A DNA stretch of 64,000 nucleotides, taken from positions 809,501-873,500 of the forward strand of contig NZ_CP046509.1 of NCBI RefSeq assembly GCF_009738185.1, written 5' to 3'. The DNA is from Erwinia sorbitola. GTDB lineage: Bacteria > Pseudomonadota > Gammaproteobacteria > Enterobacterales > Enterobacteriaceae. Of this stretch, positions 44,619-52,583 are shown one piece after another; position 1 is the first letter of the stretch; each line of letters starts with the position of its first letter. The notes below the pieces were generated by a model, which was not told the DNA's origin, made no database searches, and worked only from the letters and a program-made list of their open reading frames with translations. A program made the translations under genes and the position numbers.

Positions 44619-44675
44619 TATACCCTTTATTCTTCAAGCTTCAGGTGCGTTGGTTGCTTCGAATTATTGGGGGTA
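44619..44675. repeat. ERIC-like remnant with the core deleted
   Basis: The left end (TATACCCTTTATTCTTCAAGC) and right end (TTCGAATTATTGGGGGTA) resemble the two ends of the ERIC units at 32.7-33.4 kb, with only about 20 bp between them. It lies in the leader region of prfB. Confidence 0.5.
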
Positions 44676-44712
44676 AACGTCCTTTTCGATCACCTAAAAA
44701 GATCTCAAAACC

Positions 44713-45811
44713 ATGTTTGAAATTAATCCGGTAAAGAACCGTATTCAGGATCTCACTGAGCGCAGCAGCGTTCTTCGGGGGTATCTTTGACTATGATGCC
44801 AAGAAAGAACGCCTTCAGGAAGTAAACGCTGAACTTGAGCAGCCTGATGTCTGGAATGAACCTGAACGCGCCCAGGCGCTGGGTAAAGAACGTTCCGCAT
44901 TAGAAGCCGTTGTTGAAACTCTGGATCTGATGGAACAGGGGCTGGAAGATGTCGCTGGCCTGCTGGAGCTGGCCGTTGAAGCGGAAGATGAAGACACCTT
45001 CAATGAAGCAATCGCTGAACTCGACGTGCTGGAAAAGAAACTTGGCGAATTAGAATTCCGTCGCATGTTTTCCGGTGAATACGACAGCGCTGACTGCTAC
45101 ATGGATATCCAGGCGGGTTCTGGCGGCACCGAAGCACAGGACTGGGCCAGCATGCTGCTGCGTATGTACCTGCGCTGGGCAGAAGACAAAGGCTACAAAA
45201 CCGAAATTATCGAAGAGTCTGACGGTGAAGTGGCCGGAACTAAATCCGCCACCATTAAAATCGTCGGCGACTATGCGTATGGCTGGTTACGTACTGAAAC
45301 CGGCGTACATCGCCTGGTACGTAAAAGTCCGTTCGACTCCGGCGGTCGTCGCCACACCTCGTTCAGTTCGGTGTTTATCTACCCGGAAGTGGACGACAAC
45401 ATCGACATCGAAATTAACCCGGCCGATCTGCGTATCGACGTTTACCGTGCCTCAGGTGCCGGTGGTCAGCACGTCAACAAAACCGAGTCGGCGGTGCGAA
45501 TCACCCACTTACCGACCAACATTGTTGTGCAGTGCCAGAACGACCGTTCCCAGCATAAGAACAAAGATCAGGCCTTCAAACAGCTGCGCGCCAAGCTGTA
45601 TGAATACGAAATGCAGAAGAAAAATGCGGACAAGCAGGCGGCGGAAGACAACAAGTCTGATATCGGCTGGGGCAGTCAGATCCGCTCTTACGTGCTGGAT
45701 GATTCCCGCATCAAAGATCTGCGTACCGGCGTGGAAACACGCAATACTCAGGCGGTTCTGGATGGCGATCTGGATCGTTTTATCGAAGCAAGCTTGAAAG
45801 CAGGTTTATAA
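44713..45811 (+). CDS. prfB: Peptide chain release factor 2 (programmed +1 frameshift)
   Basis: Recognises UGA and UAA stop codons and releases the peptide. The first 25 codons (MFEINPVKNR...) end at an in-frame TGA (44788-44790). A +1 shift at CTT-TGA-C continues as DYDAKKERL to the stop at 45811, giving 365 residues, the E. coli length. The stop-reading motif SPF lies in RKSPFDSGGRR and the catalytic GGQ in YRASGAGGQHVN. The position before SGAGGQ is alanine (Ala246), as in most bacteria, rather than the threonine of E. coli K-12. lysS follows after 9 bp in one operon. Confidence 0.97.
44776..44791 (+). promoter_or_regulatory. prfB +1 frameshift signal
   Basis: CGGGGG-TAT-CTT-TGA-C places a Shine-Dalgarno-like CGGGGG at the E. 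coli spacing before the slippery CTT and the UGA at codon 26. E. coli has AGGGGG. RF2 shortage slows UGA reading and favours the shift, so the protein regulates itself. Confidence 0.95.
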
Positions 45812-45820
45812 GGAACTCAC

Positions 45821-47341
45821 ATGTCTGAACAACAACCGCAGGCCGCTGATGCCGCGATTGAACTGAATAATGAACTGAAATCGCGTCGCGAAAAGCTGGC
45901 TGCACTGCGTGAAACTGGCGTGGCCTTCCCGAACGACTTCCGCCGCGATCGCACCGCTGATACGCTGCACGCCGAGTTTGATGGCAAAGAGAACGAAGAG
46001 CTGGAAGCGCTGGGTCTGGAAGTCAGCGTTGCCGGCCGTATGATGACCCGCCGCATTATGGGCAAGGCATCTTTCGTGACTTTGCAGGACGTTGGCGGCC
46101 GTATTCAGCTGTATGTGGCTCGCGATGATCTGGCAGAAGGCATCTACAACGAACAGTTCAAAAAGTGGGATCTCGGCGATATCGTCGGCGCACGCGGTAA
46201 GTTGTTCAAGACTAAAACCGGCGAACTGTCTATCCACTGTAGCGAACTGCGCCTGCTGACTAAAGCACTGCGCCCGCTGCCGGATAAATTCCACGGCCTG
46301 GCCGATCAGGAAACTCGTTACCGTCAGCGTTATCTTGACCTGATCTCGAACGACGATTCGCGTAACACCTTCAAAATTCGCTCTCAGATCATGGCTGGCA
46401 TCCGCAGCTTTATGGTCGGTCGCGACTTTATGGAAGTGGAAACTCCGATGATGCAGGTGATCCCTGGCGGTGCGTCTGCCCGTCCGTTTATCACCCATCA
46501 CAATGCGCTGGACATCGATATGTACCTGCGTATTGCGCCGGAGCTGTATCTGAAGCGTCTGGTGGTGGGTGGGTTCGACCGCGTGTTCGAAATCAACCGC
46601 AACTTCCGTAACGAAGGTATTTCGCCGCGTCATAACCCAGAGTTCACCATGATGGAACTCTATATGGCGTATGCGGATTACAAAGATCTGATCGAACTGA
46701 CCGAAAGCCTGTTCCGCACCCTGGCTCAGGACGTGCTCGGTACCACCGTGGTGCCTTACGGTGAGCAGGAGTTCGATTTCGGTAAACCGTTCGAGAAGCT
46801 GACGATGAAAGAAGCGATTCTTAAATACCGTCCGCAGACCGATCTGGCCGATCTCGATGATTTCGATAAATCCGTCGCGATTGCTCAGTCTCTGGGCATC
46901 AAAGTGGAGAAGAGCTGGGGGCTGGGCCGTCTGGTCACTGAGATCTTCGAAGAAACCGCCGAAGCGCATCTGATCCAGCCAACGTTTATTACTGAATACC
47001 CGGCTGAAGTATCGCCGCTGGCACGTCGTAATGATCAGAACCCGGAGATCACCGATCGCTTTGAATTCTTTATCGGCGGACGTGAAATCGGTAACGGCTT
47101 CTCAGAGCTGAACGATGCGGAAGATCAGGCAGAGCGTTTCCTGCAACAGGTTAACGCCAAAGATGCCGGTGATGATGAAGCGATGTTCTACGATGAAGAC
47201 TACGTGACGGCGCTGGAGCATGGCCTGCCGCCAACGGCGGGTCTGGGTATCGGTATCGACCGTATGGTCATGCTGTTTACCAACAGCCACACCATCCGTG
47301 ATGTGATCCTGTTCCCGGCCCTGCGCCCAAGCAATAAGTAA
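45821..47341 (+). CDS. lysS: Lysyl-tRNA synthetase LysS
   Basis: Class II aminoacyl-tRNA synthetase that charges tRNA-Lys. It has 506 residues (505 in E. coli). The N-terminal OB-fold anticodon-binding domain (VAGRMMTRRIMGKASFVTLQD) is followed by the catalytic core with motif 2 (FRNEGISPRHNPEFTMMELY, residues ~266-285) and motif 3 (GLPPTAGLGIGIDRMVM, ~467). AAGGAACTCAC precedes the ATG. A strong terminator follows. Confidence 0.98.
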   Translation: MSEQQPQAADAAIELNNELKSRREKLAALRETGVAFPNDFRRDRTADTLHAEFDGKENEELEALGLEVSVAGRMMTRRIMGKASFVTLQDVGGRIQLYVARDDLAEGIYNEQFKKWDLGDIVGARGKLFKTKTGELSIHCSELRLLTKALRPLPDKFHGLADQETRYRQRYLDLISNDDSRNTFKIRSQIMAGIRSFMVGRDFMEVETPMMQVIPGGASARPFITHHNALDIDMYLRIAPELYLKRLVVGGFDRVFEINRNFRNEGISPRHNPEFTMMELYMAYADYKDLIELTESLFRTLAQDVLGTTVVPYGEQEFDFGKPFEKLTMKEAILKYRPQTDLADLDDFDKSVAIAQSLGIKVEKSWGLGRLVTEIFEETAEAHLIQPTFITEYPAEVSPLARRNDQNPEITDRFEFFIGGREIGNGFSELNDAEDQAERFLQQVNAKDAGDDEAMFYDEDYVTALEHGLPPTAGLGIGIDRMVMLFTNSHTIRDVILFPALRPSNK

Positions 47342-47359
47342 GCGTAACCCGAAGCATCA

Positions 47360-47390
47360 ACGGTCAGCATCTTTGCTGGCCGTTTTTTTT
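47360..47390 (+). terminator. Rho-independent terminator of prfB-lysS
   Basis: CGGTCAGCA and TGCTGGCCG stem (one wobble) with a short loop and eight T, 19 bp after the stop. Confidence 0.95.
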
Positions 47391-47406
47391 CGCGTCAGCG
47401 AAGTTA

Positions 47407-48030
47407 TCAGGATTTCACGGCTTCATTCAGCCAGTCTTTAAATCGCGCATAAGGCACATAGAGTGATACGTCTTTGTAGAGTGTTTTGCCGCTCTTCATA
47501 TCGTTAATTCGTTTGCTGTAGCCAACAATCACCCCACCAATCGAATCGTCAGAGGCGTTATACACCGCGCCACCGGACATACCCTGCACTACGCCCGCAT
47601 CGGACGCTACCACCACACAGCTGACTTTATTCCAGGAGTTTTTCAGCCCGGTATTGATCAGATTGGTGCCCGTCGATGCCACCGGCATGGCTGAAATAAA
47701 GCTGTAGCCATACAGATTAATCTTGTCACCAATCAGCCCGTTGCGAAAATGCAGCGGCGGCACGTTATCATTTTTGTGATACACCACCGCCAGATCGCAT
47801 TCAGGATGATAAGACTTCACCCGATACATGGAGAATTTCGCCACGTGGGCTGCGGTCAGGCTGTACTCGGGCGTCAGGGGGATAGTGGTACCCAGCGTAC
47901 CCAGCCCCAGCACGGTAGGAATGCCGGTGACCGTCATATCTACCCGGTCATGCGCTTCACTGCTGTACTGGTACTTCCCTACGGAACACCCCCCCAGAAA
48001 CAGGGCTAGCAGGCAAATGGCGAGTCGCAT
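47407..48030 (-). CDS. Predicted trypsin-like serine peptidase lipoprotein
   Basis: A 207-residue protein I do not recognise from E. coli K-12. It begins with a short lipoprotein signal peptide ending LGGC, with the lipid cysteine at residue 15 followed by Ser, so sorting to the outer membrane is expected. The rest fits a small chymotrypsin-fold protease: SLTAAHVA (His62), ECDLAVV (Asp79) and GMSGGAVY (Ser152, GxSGG) supply a complete catalytic triad in the right order. Two further cysteines (78, 138) could pair. There is no PDZ domain, unlike DegP/DegS. The substrate is unknown. It converges on lysS. Confidence 0.8.
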   Translation of the reverse strand: MRLAICLLALFLGGCSVGKYQYSSEAHDRVDMTVTGIPTVLGLGTLGTTIPLTPEYSLTAAHVAKFSMYRVKSYHPECDLAVVYHKNDNVPPLHFRNGLIGDKINLYGYSFISAMPVASTGTNLINTGLKNSWNKVSCVVVASDAGVVQGMSGGAVYNASDDSIGGVIVGYSKRINDMKSGKTLYKDVSLYVPYARFKDWLNEAVKS

Positions 48031-48547
48031 CGGGTCTCCTCAGTGATGAGTCATTCAGGTACGGCAGGAATTGTCATAACCTCTATTTACAGGCATATCG
48101 GCCATCTGTCGCAGAACTTTAATGTATCAAATGCTACGTCGAATCTGGCGTCAACCAAAGAGCAGGCAGCAAGTCTCACTGGGAATTTCAAAATCTCAGA
48201 TGAATCGCAGAAAAGAATGATTAGAAAAAATGATGTAATCCAATATTAACGCAAAGTATAGCGAAGAAAAATGACAAAATGAGCGTGCGATCGCGTTTTT
48301 TTCCTTTGGGTTTACTCTTTCCTGACCATTCTTGCCTGTGAAGCAACAGACTGTTGCAGGCAGCGGGCTGTAAGCCTTTAAGAAGCTGTGCTTTAATTAA
48401 CTGCTGTGACGCAGATCAATTTTCCCGTCATACTCCGAACCGCCGACCTGTCGTCGGCGACTCAACTTATTTCGATTATTTCAACCTGACCATCGCGGCC
48501 CTCTGCCGGCAGAGGGCAGGTTTACTTTTATCCTGGGAGTGTGTGAC
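48031..48547. other. Divergent intergenic region, no supported gene
   Basis: About 515 bp between the peptidase lipoprotein (leftward) and the MFS gene (rightward), AT-rich in its first 250 bp. A 68-codon frame starts at 48043 but has no ribosome-binding site or recognisable product. CCCGTCATACTCCG at 48425 resembles an ERIC end, without the rest. I see no clear operator. Confidence 0.4.
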
Positions 48548-49717
48548 ATGCCTGTTTCATTACTGGCGCTGGCGCTGAGTGCCTTTGCTATCGGCACCAC
48601 GGAATTTGTCATTATGGGGCTGTTGCCGGAAGTGGCAAATGATCTGCGGGTGTCTATTCCGTCTGCGGGCTGGCTGATCAGTGGTTATGCACTGGGCGTG
48701 GCAATTGGTGCGCCGATTATGGCGCTGCTGACGGCAAAGCTGCCGCGTAAACGGACGTTAATCCTGCTGATGGCGATCTTTATCGTCGGCAATATTCTCT
48801 GTGCGCTGGCTTATACCTATAACCTGCTGATGCTGGCCCGTATCGTCACGGCCCTGTGTCACGGTGCTTTCTTCGGCATCGGGGCGGTGGTTGCCGCCAG
48901 CCTGGTGGCCCCCGGCAAACAGGCGTCGGCAGTGGCGCTGATGTTTACCGGTTTAACCCTGGCTAACGTGCTGGGCGTGCCGTTAGGTACCTGGTTTGGT
49001 CAGATGTTTGGCTGGCGTGCCACGTTCTGGGGCGTGGCGGTAATCGGCGTACTGGCGTTTATCGGCCTGATTGTCAGCCTGCCGACCAATCGTGATGAAA
49101 AACCGGTGCATCTGGCTTCTGAAGTCAGCGCGCTGAATAACGGCAAGCTGTGGTTGTCATTGCTGATGACGGTGTTTTTCGCCGCCGCGATGTTCGCGCT
49201 GTTTAGCTATATCGCCCCGCTGTTGTTGCAGGTAACGGGAATTACCGACCGTGGCGTTAGCTGGACGCTGTTCCTGATCGGCGCGGGCCTGACCGTGGGG
49301 AATATCCTTGGGGGGAAACTGGCCGACTGGAAAGTGTCGTTTAGCCTGATCCTCAGTTTCTCACTGATTGCGCTATTCTCACTGCTGTTCAGCTGGACGA
49401 GTCACTCGCTGTGGCTGGCGGAAATCACCCTGTTCCTGTGGGCGATGGCGACCTTTGCGATGGTTCCGGCGTTGCAGATTAACGTGGTGCGTCACGGAAA
49501 AGATGCGCCGAACCTGGTGTCGACGCTGAATATTTCTGCCTTTAACGTTGGGAATGCGCTCGGTGCCTGGGTGGGCGGGGCAGTGATTGGTGGCGGCTAC
49601 GGCCTGACTGCGGTTCCGGTGTCGGCTGCCGTGCTGGCGGCCATCGGCCTGCTGGTTTGTCTGTATACCTTCCGTGGCTCACGCGGGCAATCACAGCCCG
49701 CCAGGGCCACGCACTAA
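48548..49717 (+). CDS. MFS transporter, DHA1 family (YdhP/AraJ-like)
   Basis: Twelve-helix inner-membrane proton antiporter of the drug:H+ antiporter-1 group. The 389 residues from MPVSLLALALSAFAIGTTEFVIMGLLP equal the length of E. coli YdhP, whose N-terminal GTTEF and central KQASAVALMFTGLTLANVLGVPLGTW it shares. The GTG at 48539 would add three residues; GGGAG supports 48548. The substrate cannot be read from the sequence; relatives export sugars, purines or drugs. Its last 4 bp overlap the end of lysR on the other strand. Confidence 0.88.
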   Translation: MPVSLLALALSAFAIGTTEFVIMGLLPEVANDLRVSIPSAGWLISGYALGVAIGAPIMALLTAKLPRKRTLILLMAIFIVGNILCALAYTYNLLMLARIVTALCHGAFFGIGAVVAASLVAPGKQASAVALMFTGLTLANVLGVPLGTWFGQMFGWRATFWGVAVIGVLAFIGLIVSLPTNRDEKPVHLASEVSALNNGKLWLSLLMTVFFAAAMFALFSYIAPLLLQVTGITDRGVSWTLFLIGAGLTVGNILGGKLADWKVSFSLILSFSLIALFSLLFSWTSHSLWLAEITLFLWAMATFAMVPALQINVVRHGKDAPNLVSTLNISAFNVGNALGAWVGGAVIGGGYGLTAVPVSAAVLAAIGLLVCLYTFRGSRGQSQPARATH

Positions 49718-50634
49718 ACCAGACGCAGTTGCAGGCGCTGGCTGAACAGGCCCGCCTGCTGTTGCAGATGCTGACTAAAAGCCTCCACCAGTGCTGAAGC
49801 AGGGCGGTGGCGTGGCCGGATAAGACTGACGGTGAACGGCACGGCAATGCTGAAACGCCGTATCACCACTCCGCTGTCGGCGTAATCCAGCGCCGTCAGC
49901 GGATTCACAATTGACACCCCCACACCCGCCCTGACCATTGAACAGACCGATGCCGCGCTGTGCGTCTCCATCACCATCCGACGCTGTACTCCATGCTCGT
50001 TAAATAAACCATCCAGCAGCTGCCGGTAGCTGTCAGTACGCGACAGGCTGATATAGCGCTCACCAGCAAAATCCTGCGGCGTCAGGCAATCGCGGCTGGC
50101 CAGCGGATGCTGCTGCGGCAGGACACACACTTCATCGCCGGTAAACAGGGCGGTACGCTCGGTGCCAGCCGGGGTATGGATGGTTTCAGTCAGACCCAGA
50201 TCGTAACGCTGTGCAGACAGCCACTCCTCCAGCAGCGGTGACTCCTGTGGAATAATATTCAGGCTGAGATCCGGATAGCGCTGCATAAACGGCTGACAGA
50301 GCAGCGGCAGCAGCGACTGCGAAAAAACCGGCAGGCAGGCTATCGACAGCTCCCCCTGGCGAAACTGACGCAGCCCCTCGGCGGCGCTGATAATGCGATC
50401 CAACCCATACCAGGAGCGTTGCACCTCTTCAAACAGCCTCAGTCCCTGCACGGTCGGTTGCAGACGGCCGCGCACCCGCTCAAACAGTTGCAGACCAATC
50501 AGCTTTTCAAAGCGTGCCAGCTCGCGGCTGACGGTGGGCTGGGAAGTGTGCAGCAGCTCTGCCGCCTCGGTCAGATTGCCGGTGGTGACCACCGCATGAA
50601 AAATCTCAATATGACGCAGTGAAACTCCGGCCAT
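49714..50634 (-). CDS. lysR: LysR, activator of lysA
   Basis: Founding member of the LysR family; activates lysA when diaminopimelate is present and lysine is low. It has 306 residues (311 in E. coli). The N-terminal HTH (LTEAAELLHTSQPTVSRELA, residues ~21-40) is followed by LSIACLPVFSQSLLPLL and the effector domain with THSAASVCSMVRAGVGVSIVNPL. It is divergent from lysA with a 125-bp shared promoter region. The C terminus differs from E. coli, and its stop overlaps the convergent MFS gene. Confidence 0.96.
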   Translation of the reverse strand: MAGVSLRHIEIFHAVVTTGNLTEAAELLHTSQPTVSRELARFEKLIGLQLFERVRGRLQPTVQGLRLFEEVQRSWYGLDRIISAAEGLRQFRQGELSIACLPVFSQSLLPLLCQPFMQRYPDLSLNIIPQESPLLEEWLSAQRYDLGLTETIHTPAGTERTALFTGDEVCVLPQQHPLASRDCLTPQDFAGERYISLSRTDSYRQLLDGLFNEHGVQRRMVMETHSAASVCSMVRAGVGVSIVNPLTALDYADSGVVIRRFSIAVPFTVSLIRPRHRPASALVEAFSQHLQQQAGLFSQRLQLRLV

Positions 50635-50759
50635 TCTCGGCTCCCGTCAGGTATTAAGGATAAGGCCATATCATGGATGAATAGAGTGCGATAAAAAAGA
50701 TATTTTTCCCCCGCCTCTGGCTGTGGCGTAATAGCGCTACAAACCTATGGAGATTTCTT

Positions 50760-52013
50760 ATGCCACGCCTGCTTACCGATACCACCACCGCGTTGACTCA
50801 GGACAACCTGCTGCCGCTGGCGCGCAGTTACGGCGGCCCGTTTTGGGCTTATGATGCCGACATCATTCAGGCGCGTATCCGCCAGCTTCAGCAGTTTGAT
50901 GTGATTCGCTTTGCGCAAAAAGCCTGCTCCAATATTCATATCCTGCGCCTGATGCGCGCAGCGGGGGTGAAAGTTGACTCCGTATCGCTGGGCGAAATAG
51001 AGCGTGCGCTGGCTGCCGGATATCAGGCGGGTGGCGATGAGATTGTCTTTACAGCCGATCTGCTGGATGAGCCGACGCTGGCGCGGGTTGCGGCGCTGAA
51101 AGTGCCGGTGAACGCCGGTTCCGTCGATATGTTGCACCAGCTTGGCCAGGTATCACCCGGCCATCCGGTATGGCTGCGGGTTAACCCGGGCTTTGGTCAC
51201 GGACACAGCCAGAAAACCAACACCGGTGGCGAGAACAGCAAGCACGGTATCTGGCACGGCGATATGGGACTGGCGCTGGAAGCGATTCAGCAATATCAGC
51301 TGAAGCTGGTGGGCATTCATATGCATATCGGTTCCGGCGTTGACTATGCACACCTCGAGCAGGTTTGTGATGCGATGGTGAATCAGGTGGTGAGCTTTGG
51401 TCAGGATCTGGAGGCGATCTCCGCCGGAGGCGGCCTGTCGATCCCTTACCACTTTGGCGAAGAAACTATTGATACCAGTCACTATTATGGCCTGTGGGAT
51501 GCAGCGCGCCAGCGCGTGGCGCAGCATCTGGGGCATCCGGTGAAACTGGAAATCGAACCGGGGCGTTTCCTGGTGGCGGAATCTGGCGTGCTGGTCAGCC
51601 AGGTACGCGCCGTTAAGTCGATGGGCAGCCGCCACTTTGTGCTGGTGGATGCCGGATTTAACGACCTGATGCGCCCGTCGCTGTACGGCAGCTATCACCA
51701 TATCTCAGCGATTGCCGGGGATGGCCGCGAACTGGACGAGCAGCATACCGTCGAGAGCGTGGTGGCCGGGCCGCTGTGTGAATCAGGTGATGTATTTACT
51801 CAACTGGAAGGCGGCAAGGTGGAAACCCGGGCATTGCCTGCGGTGAAAGTGGGTGATTATCTGGTCTTCCACGATACGGGCGCTTACGGTGCATCAATGT
51901 CGTCCAACTACAACAGCCGCCCGCTGATCCCGGAGGTGTTGTTTGAAAACGACGAACCGCGTCAGATTCGCCGCGCACAAACCGTAGCCGAGCTGCTGGC
52001 GCTGGAGTTGTAA
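50760..52013 (+). CDS. lysA: Diaminopimelate decarboxylase LysA
   Basis: PLP enzyme that makes lysine from meso-diaminopimelate, the last step of the pathway. It has 417 residues (420 in E. coli). The PLP lysine is in RFAQKACSNIHIL near residue 54. GIHMHIGSG (~190), SAGGGLSIPY (~223), EPGRFLVAESG (~265) and the specificity residue in GPLCESGDVF (~343) are all intact. GGAGATTTCTT precedes the ATG. A palindrome of the GCATGC-related family follows in the gap before the convergent EIIA gene. Confidence 0.97.
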   Translation: MPRLLTDTTTALTQDNLLPLARSYGGPFWAYDADIIQARIRQLQQFDVIRFAQKACSNIHILRLMRAAGVKVDSVSLGEIERALAAGYQAGGDEIVFTADLLDEPTLARVAALKVPVNAGSVDMLHQLGQVSPGHPVWLRVNPGFGHGHSQKTNTGGENSKHGIWHGDMGLALEAIQQYQLKLVGIHMHIGSGVDYAHLEQVCDAMVNQVVSFGQDLEAISAGGGLSIPYHFGEETIDTSHYYGLWDAARQRVAQHLGHPVKLEIEPGRFLVAESGVLVSQVRAVKSMGSRHFVLVDAGFNDLMRPSLYGSYHHISAIAGDGRELDEQHTVESVVAGPLCESGDVFTQLEGGKVETRALPAVKVGDYLVFHDTGAYGASMSSNYNSRPLIPEVLFENDEPRQIRRAQTVAELLALEL

Positions 52014-52028
52014 TCCGGATCTTCTAAA

Positions 52029-52048
52029 GGGTCAGGTACGCCTGACCC
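52029..52048. repeat. Palindromic repeat (GGGTCAGG-TACG-CCTGACCC)
   Basis: An 8-bp stem with a 4-base loop that differs from the first palindrome of the 21-22 kb array only in its centre (TACG for CATG). It lies between convergent lysA and the EIIA gene. Confidence 0.75.
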
Positions 52049-52090
52049 GGGATGAGACGTGCCTGTTGCCGTATTGCCGCTGAAGTTCCA

Positions 52091-52402
52091 TCACCCGGCA
52101 AACATCTCTTTCCTCAACAATACAATTTCCTCTGCCAGATCGCGGCACAGCATCGCATTCATCAGATGATCCTGCGCATGCACCAGGATCAGCGTCACCG
52201 GCACTTTGCCACATCCTTCATCAGCGCCAATCAGCTGTGTCTGTATCTTGTGCGCGGCTTTTGATGCTTCCTGCGAAGCCATCAGCGCTTCATCGGCCAG
52301 CTGCCACTCGCGTTTACGGGCGTGCTGAATTGCGCTCATGGCGTGAGATCGTGCTTCACCCGCATTGATCAGCAACTCCATCATCGTCTGTTCAAAATCC
52401 AT
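52091..52402 (-). CDS. PTS lactose/cellobiose EIIA component
   Basis: Cytosolic phosphocarrier of the lactose/N,N'-diacetylchitobiose PTS family. It passes phosphate from HPr to EIIB. The 103-residue helical protein (MDFEQTMMELLINAGEARSHAM) has the family end VHAQDHLMNAMLCRDLAEEIV. The phosphorylated histidine is probably the one in LILVHAQDH near residue 80. Of three nearby ATGs, 52402 has the best spacing to GGAGG; 52405 and 52414 are alternatives. It is divergent from EIIC, with an operator palindrome directly upstream of its ribosome-binding site. Confidence 0.9.
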   Translation of the reverse strand: MDFEQTMMELLINAGEARSHAMSAIQHARKREWQLADEALMASQEASKAAHKIQTQLIGADEGCGKVPVTLILVHAQDHLMNAMLCRDLAEEIVLLRKEMFAG

Positions 52403-52413
52403 CATCGCCTCCA

Positions 52414-52425
52414 TTGGTATACCAA
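52414..52425. promoter_or_regulatory. Putative GntR operator 1 (EIIA side)
   Basis: TTGGTATACCAA is a perfect 12-bp palindrome just upstream of the EIIA ribosome-binding site. It is the best copy of a three-member set. The nearby GntR gene (55724-56497) is the likely regulator. Confidence 0.65.
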
Positions 52426-52444
52426 AATTGGTTTATTAATCTTA

Positions 52445-52456
52445 TTGGAATACCAG
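52445..52456. promoter_or_regulatory. Putative GntR operator 2
   Basis: TTGGAATACCAG, 10 of 12 matches to operator 1, starts 31 bp from it (about three helical turns). Confidence 0.6.
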
Positions 52457-52507
52457 TAATCGCTTCTGAGACGTTAATCACAGTAAATAATCAGCAGTTG
52501 TTTATTT

Positions 52508-52519
52508 TTGGTATGCCAC
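52508..52519. promoter_or_regulatory. Putative GntR operator 3 (EIIC side)
   Basis: TTGGTATGCCAC, 10 of 12 matches to operator 1, starts 63 bp from operator 2 (about six helical turns), 65 bp before the EIIC start. Confidence 0.6.
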
Positions 52520-52583
52520 AACAGCGGAAGTTGCACAAAGATCAATGCCGGGATGCCAGACCCCTTACCTTGAGGATTCACAC

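Noticed and set aside
44713..44790. prfB as a broken gene (stop at codon 26)
   Set aside because: The TGA sits in the known programmed +1 frameshift context, and the downstream frame is intact.
45806..46969. 387-codon antisense ORF opposite lysS
   Set aside because: It is a shadow of a highly conserved, codon-biased gene, with no start signal and no recognisable domain.
48043..48249. 68-codon ORF divergent from the peptidase lipoprotein
   Set aside because: It has no ribosome-binding site, an unremarkable composition and no recognisable motif.
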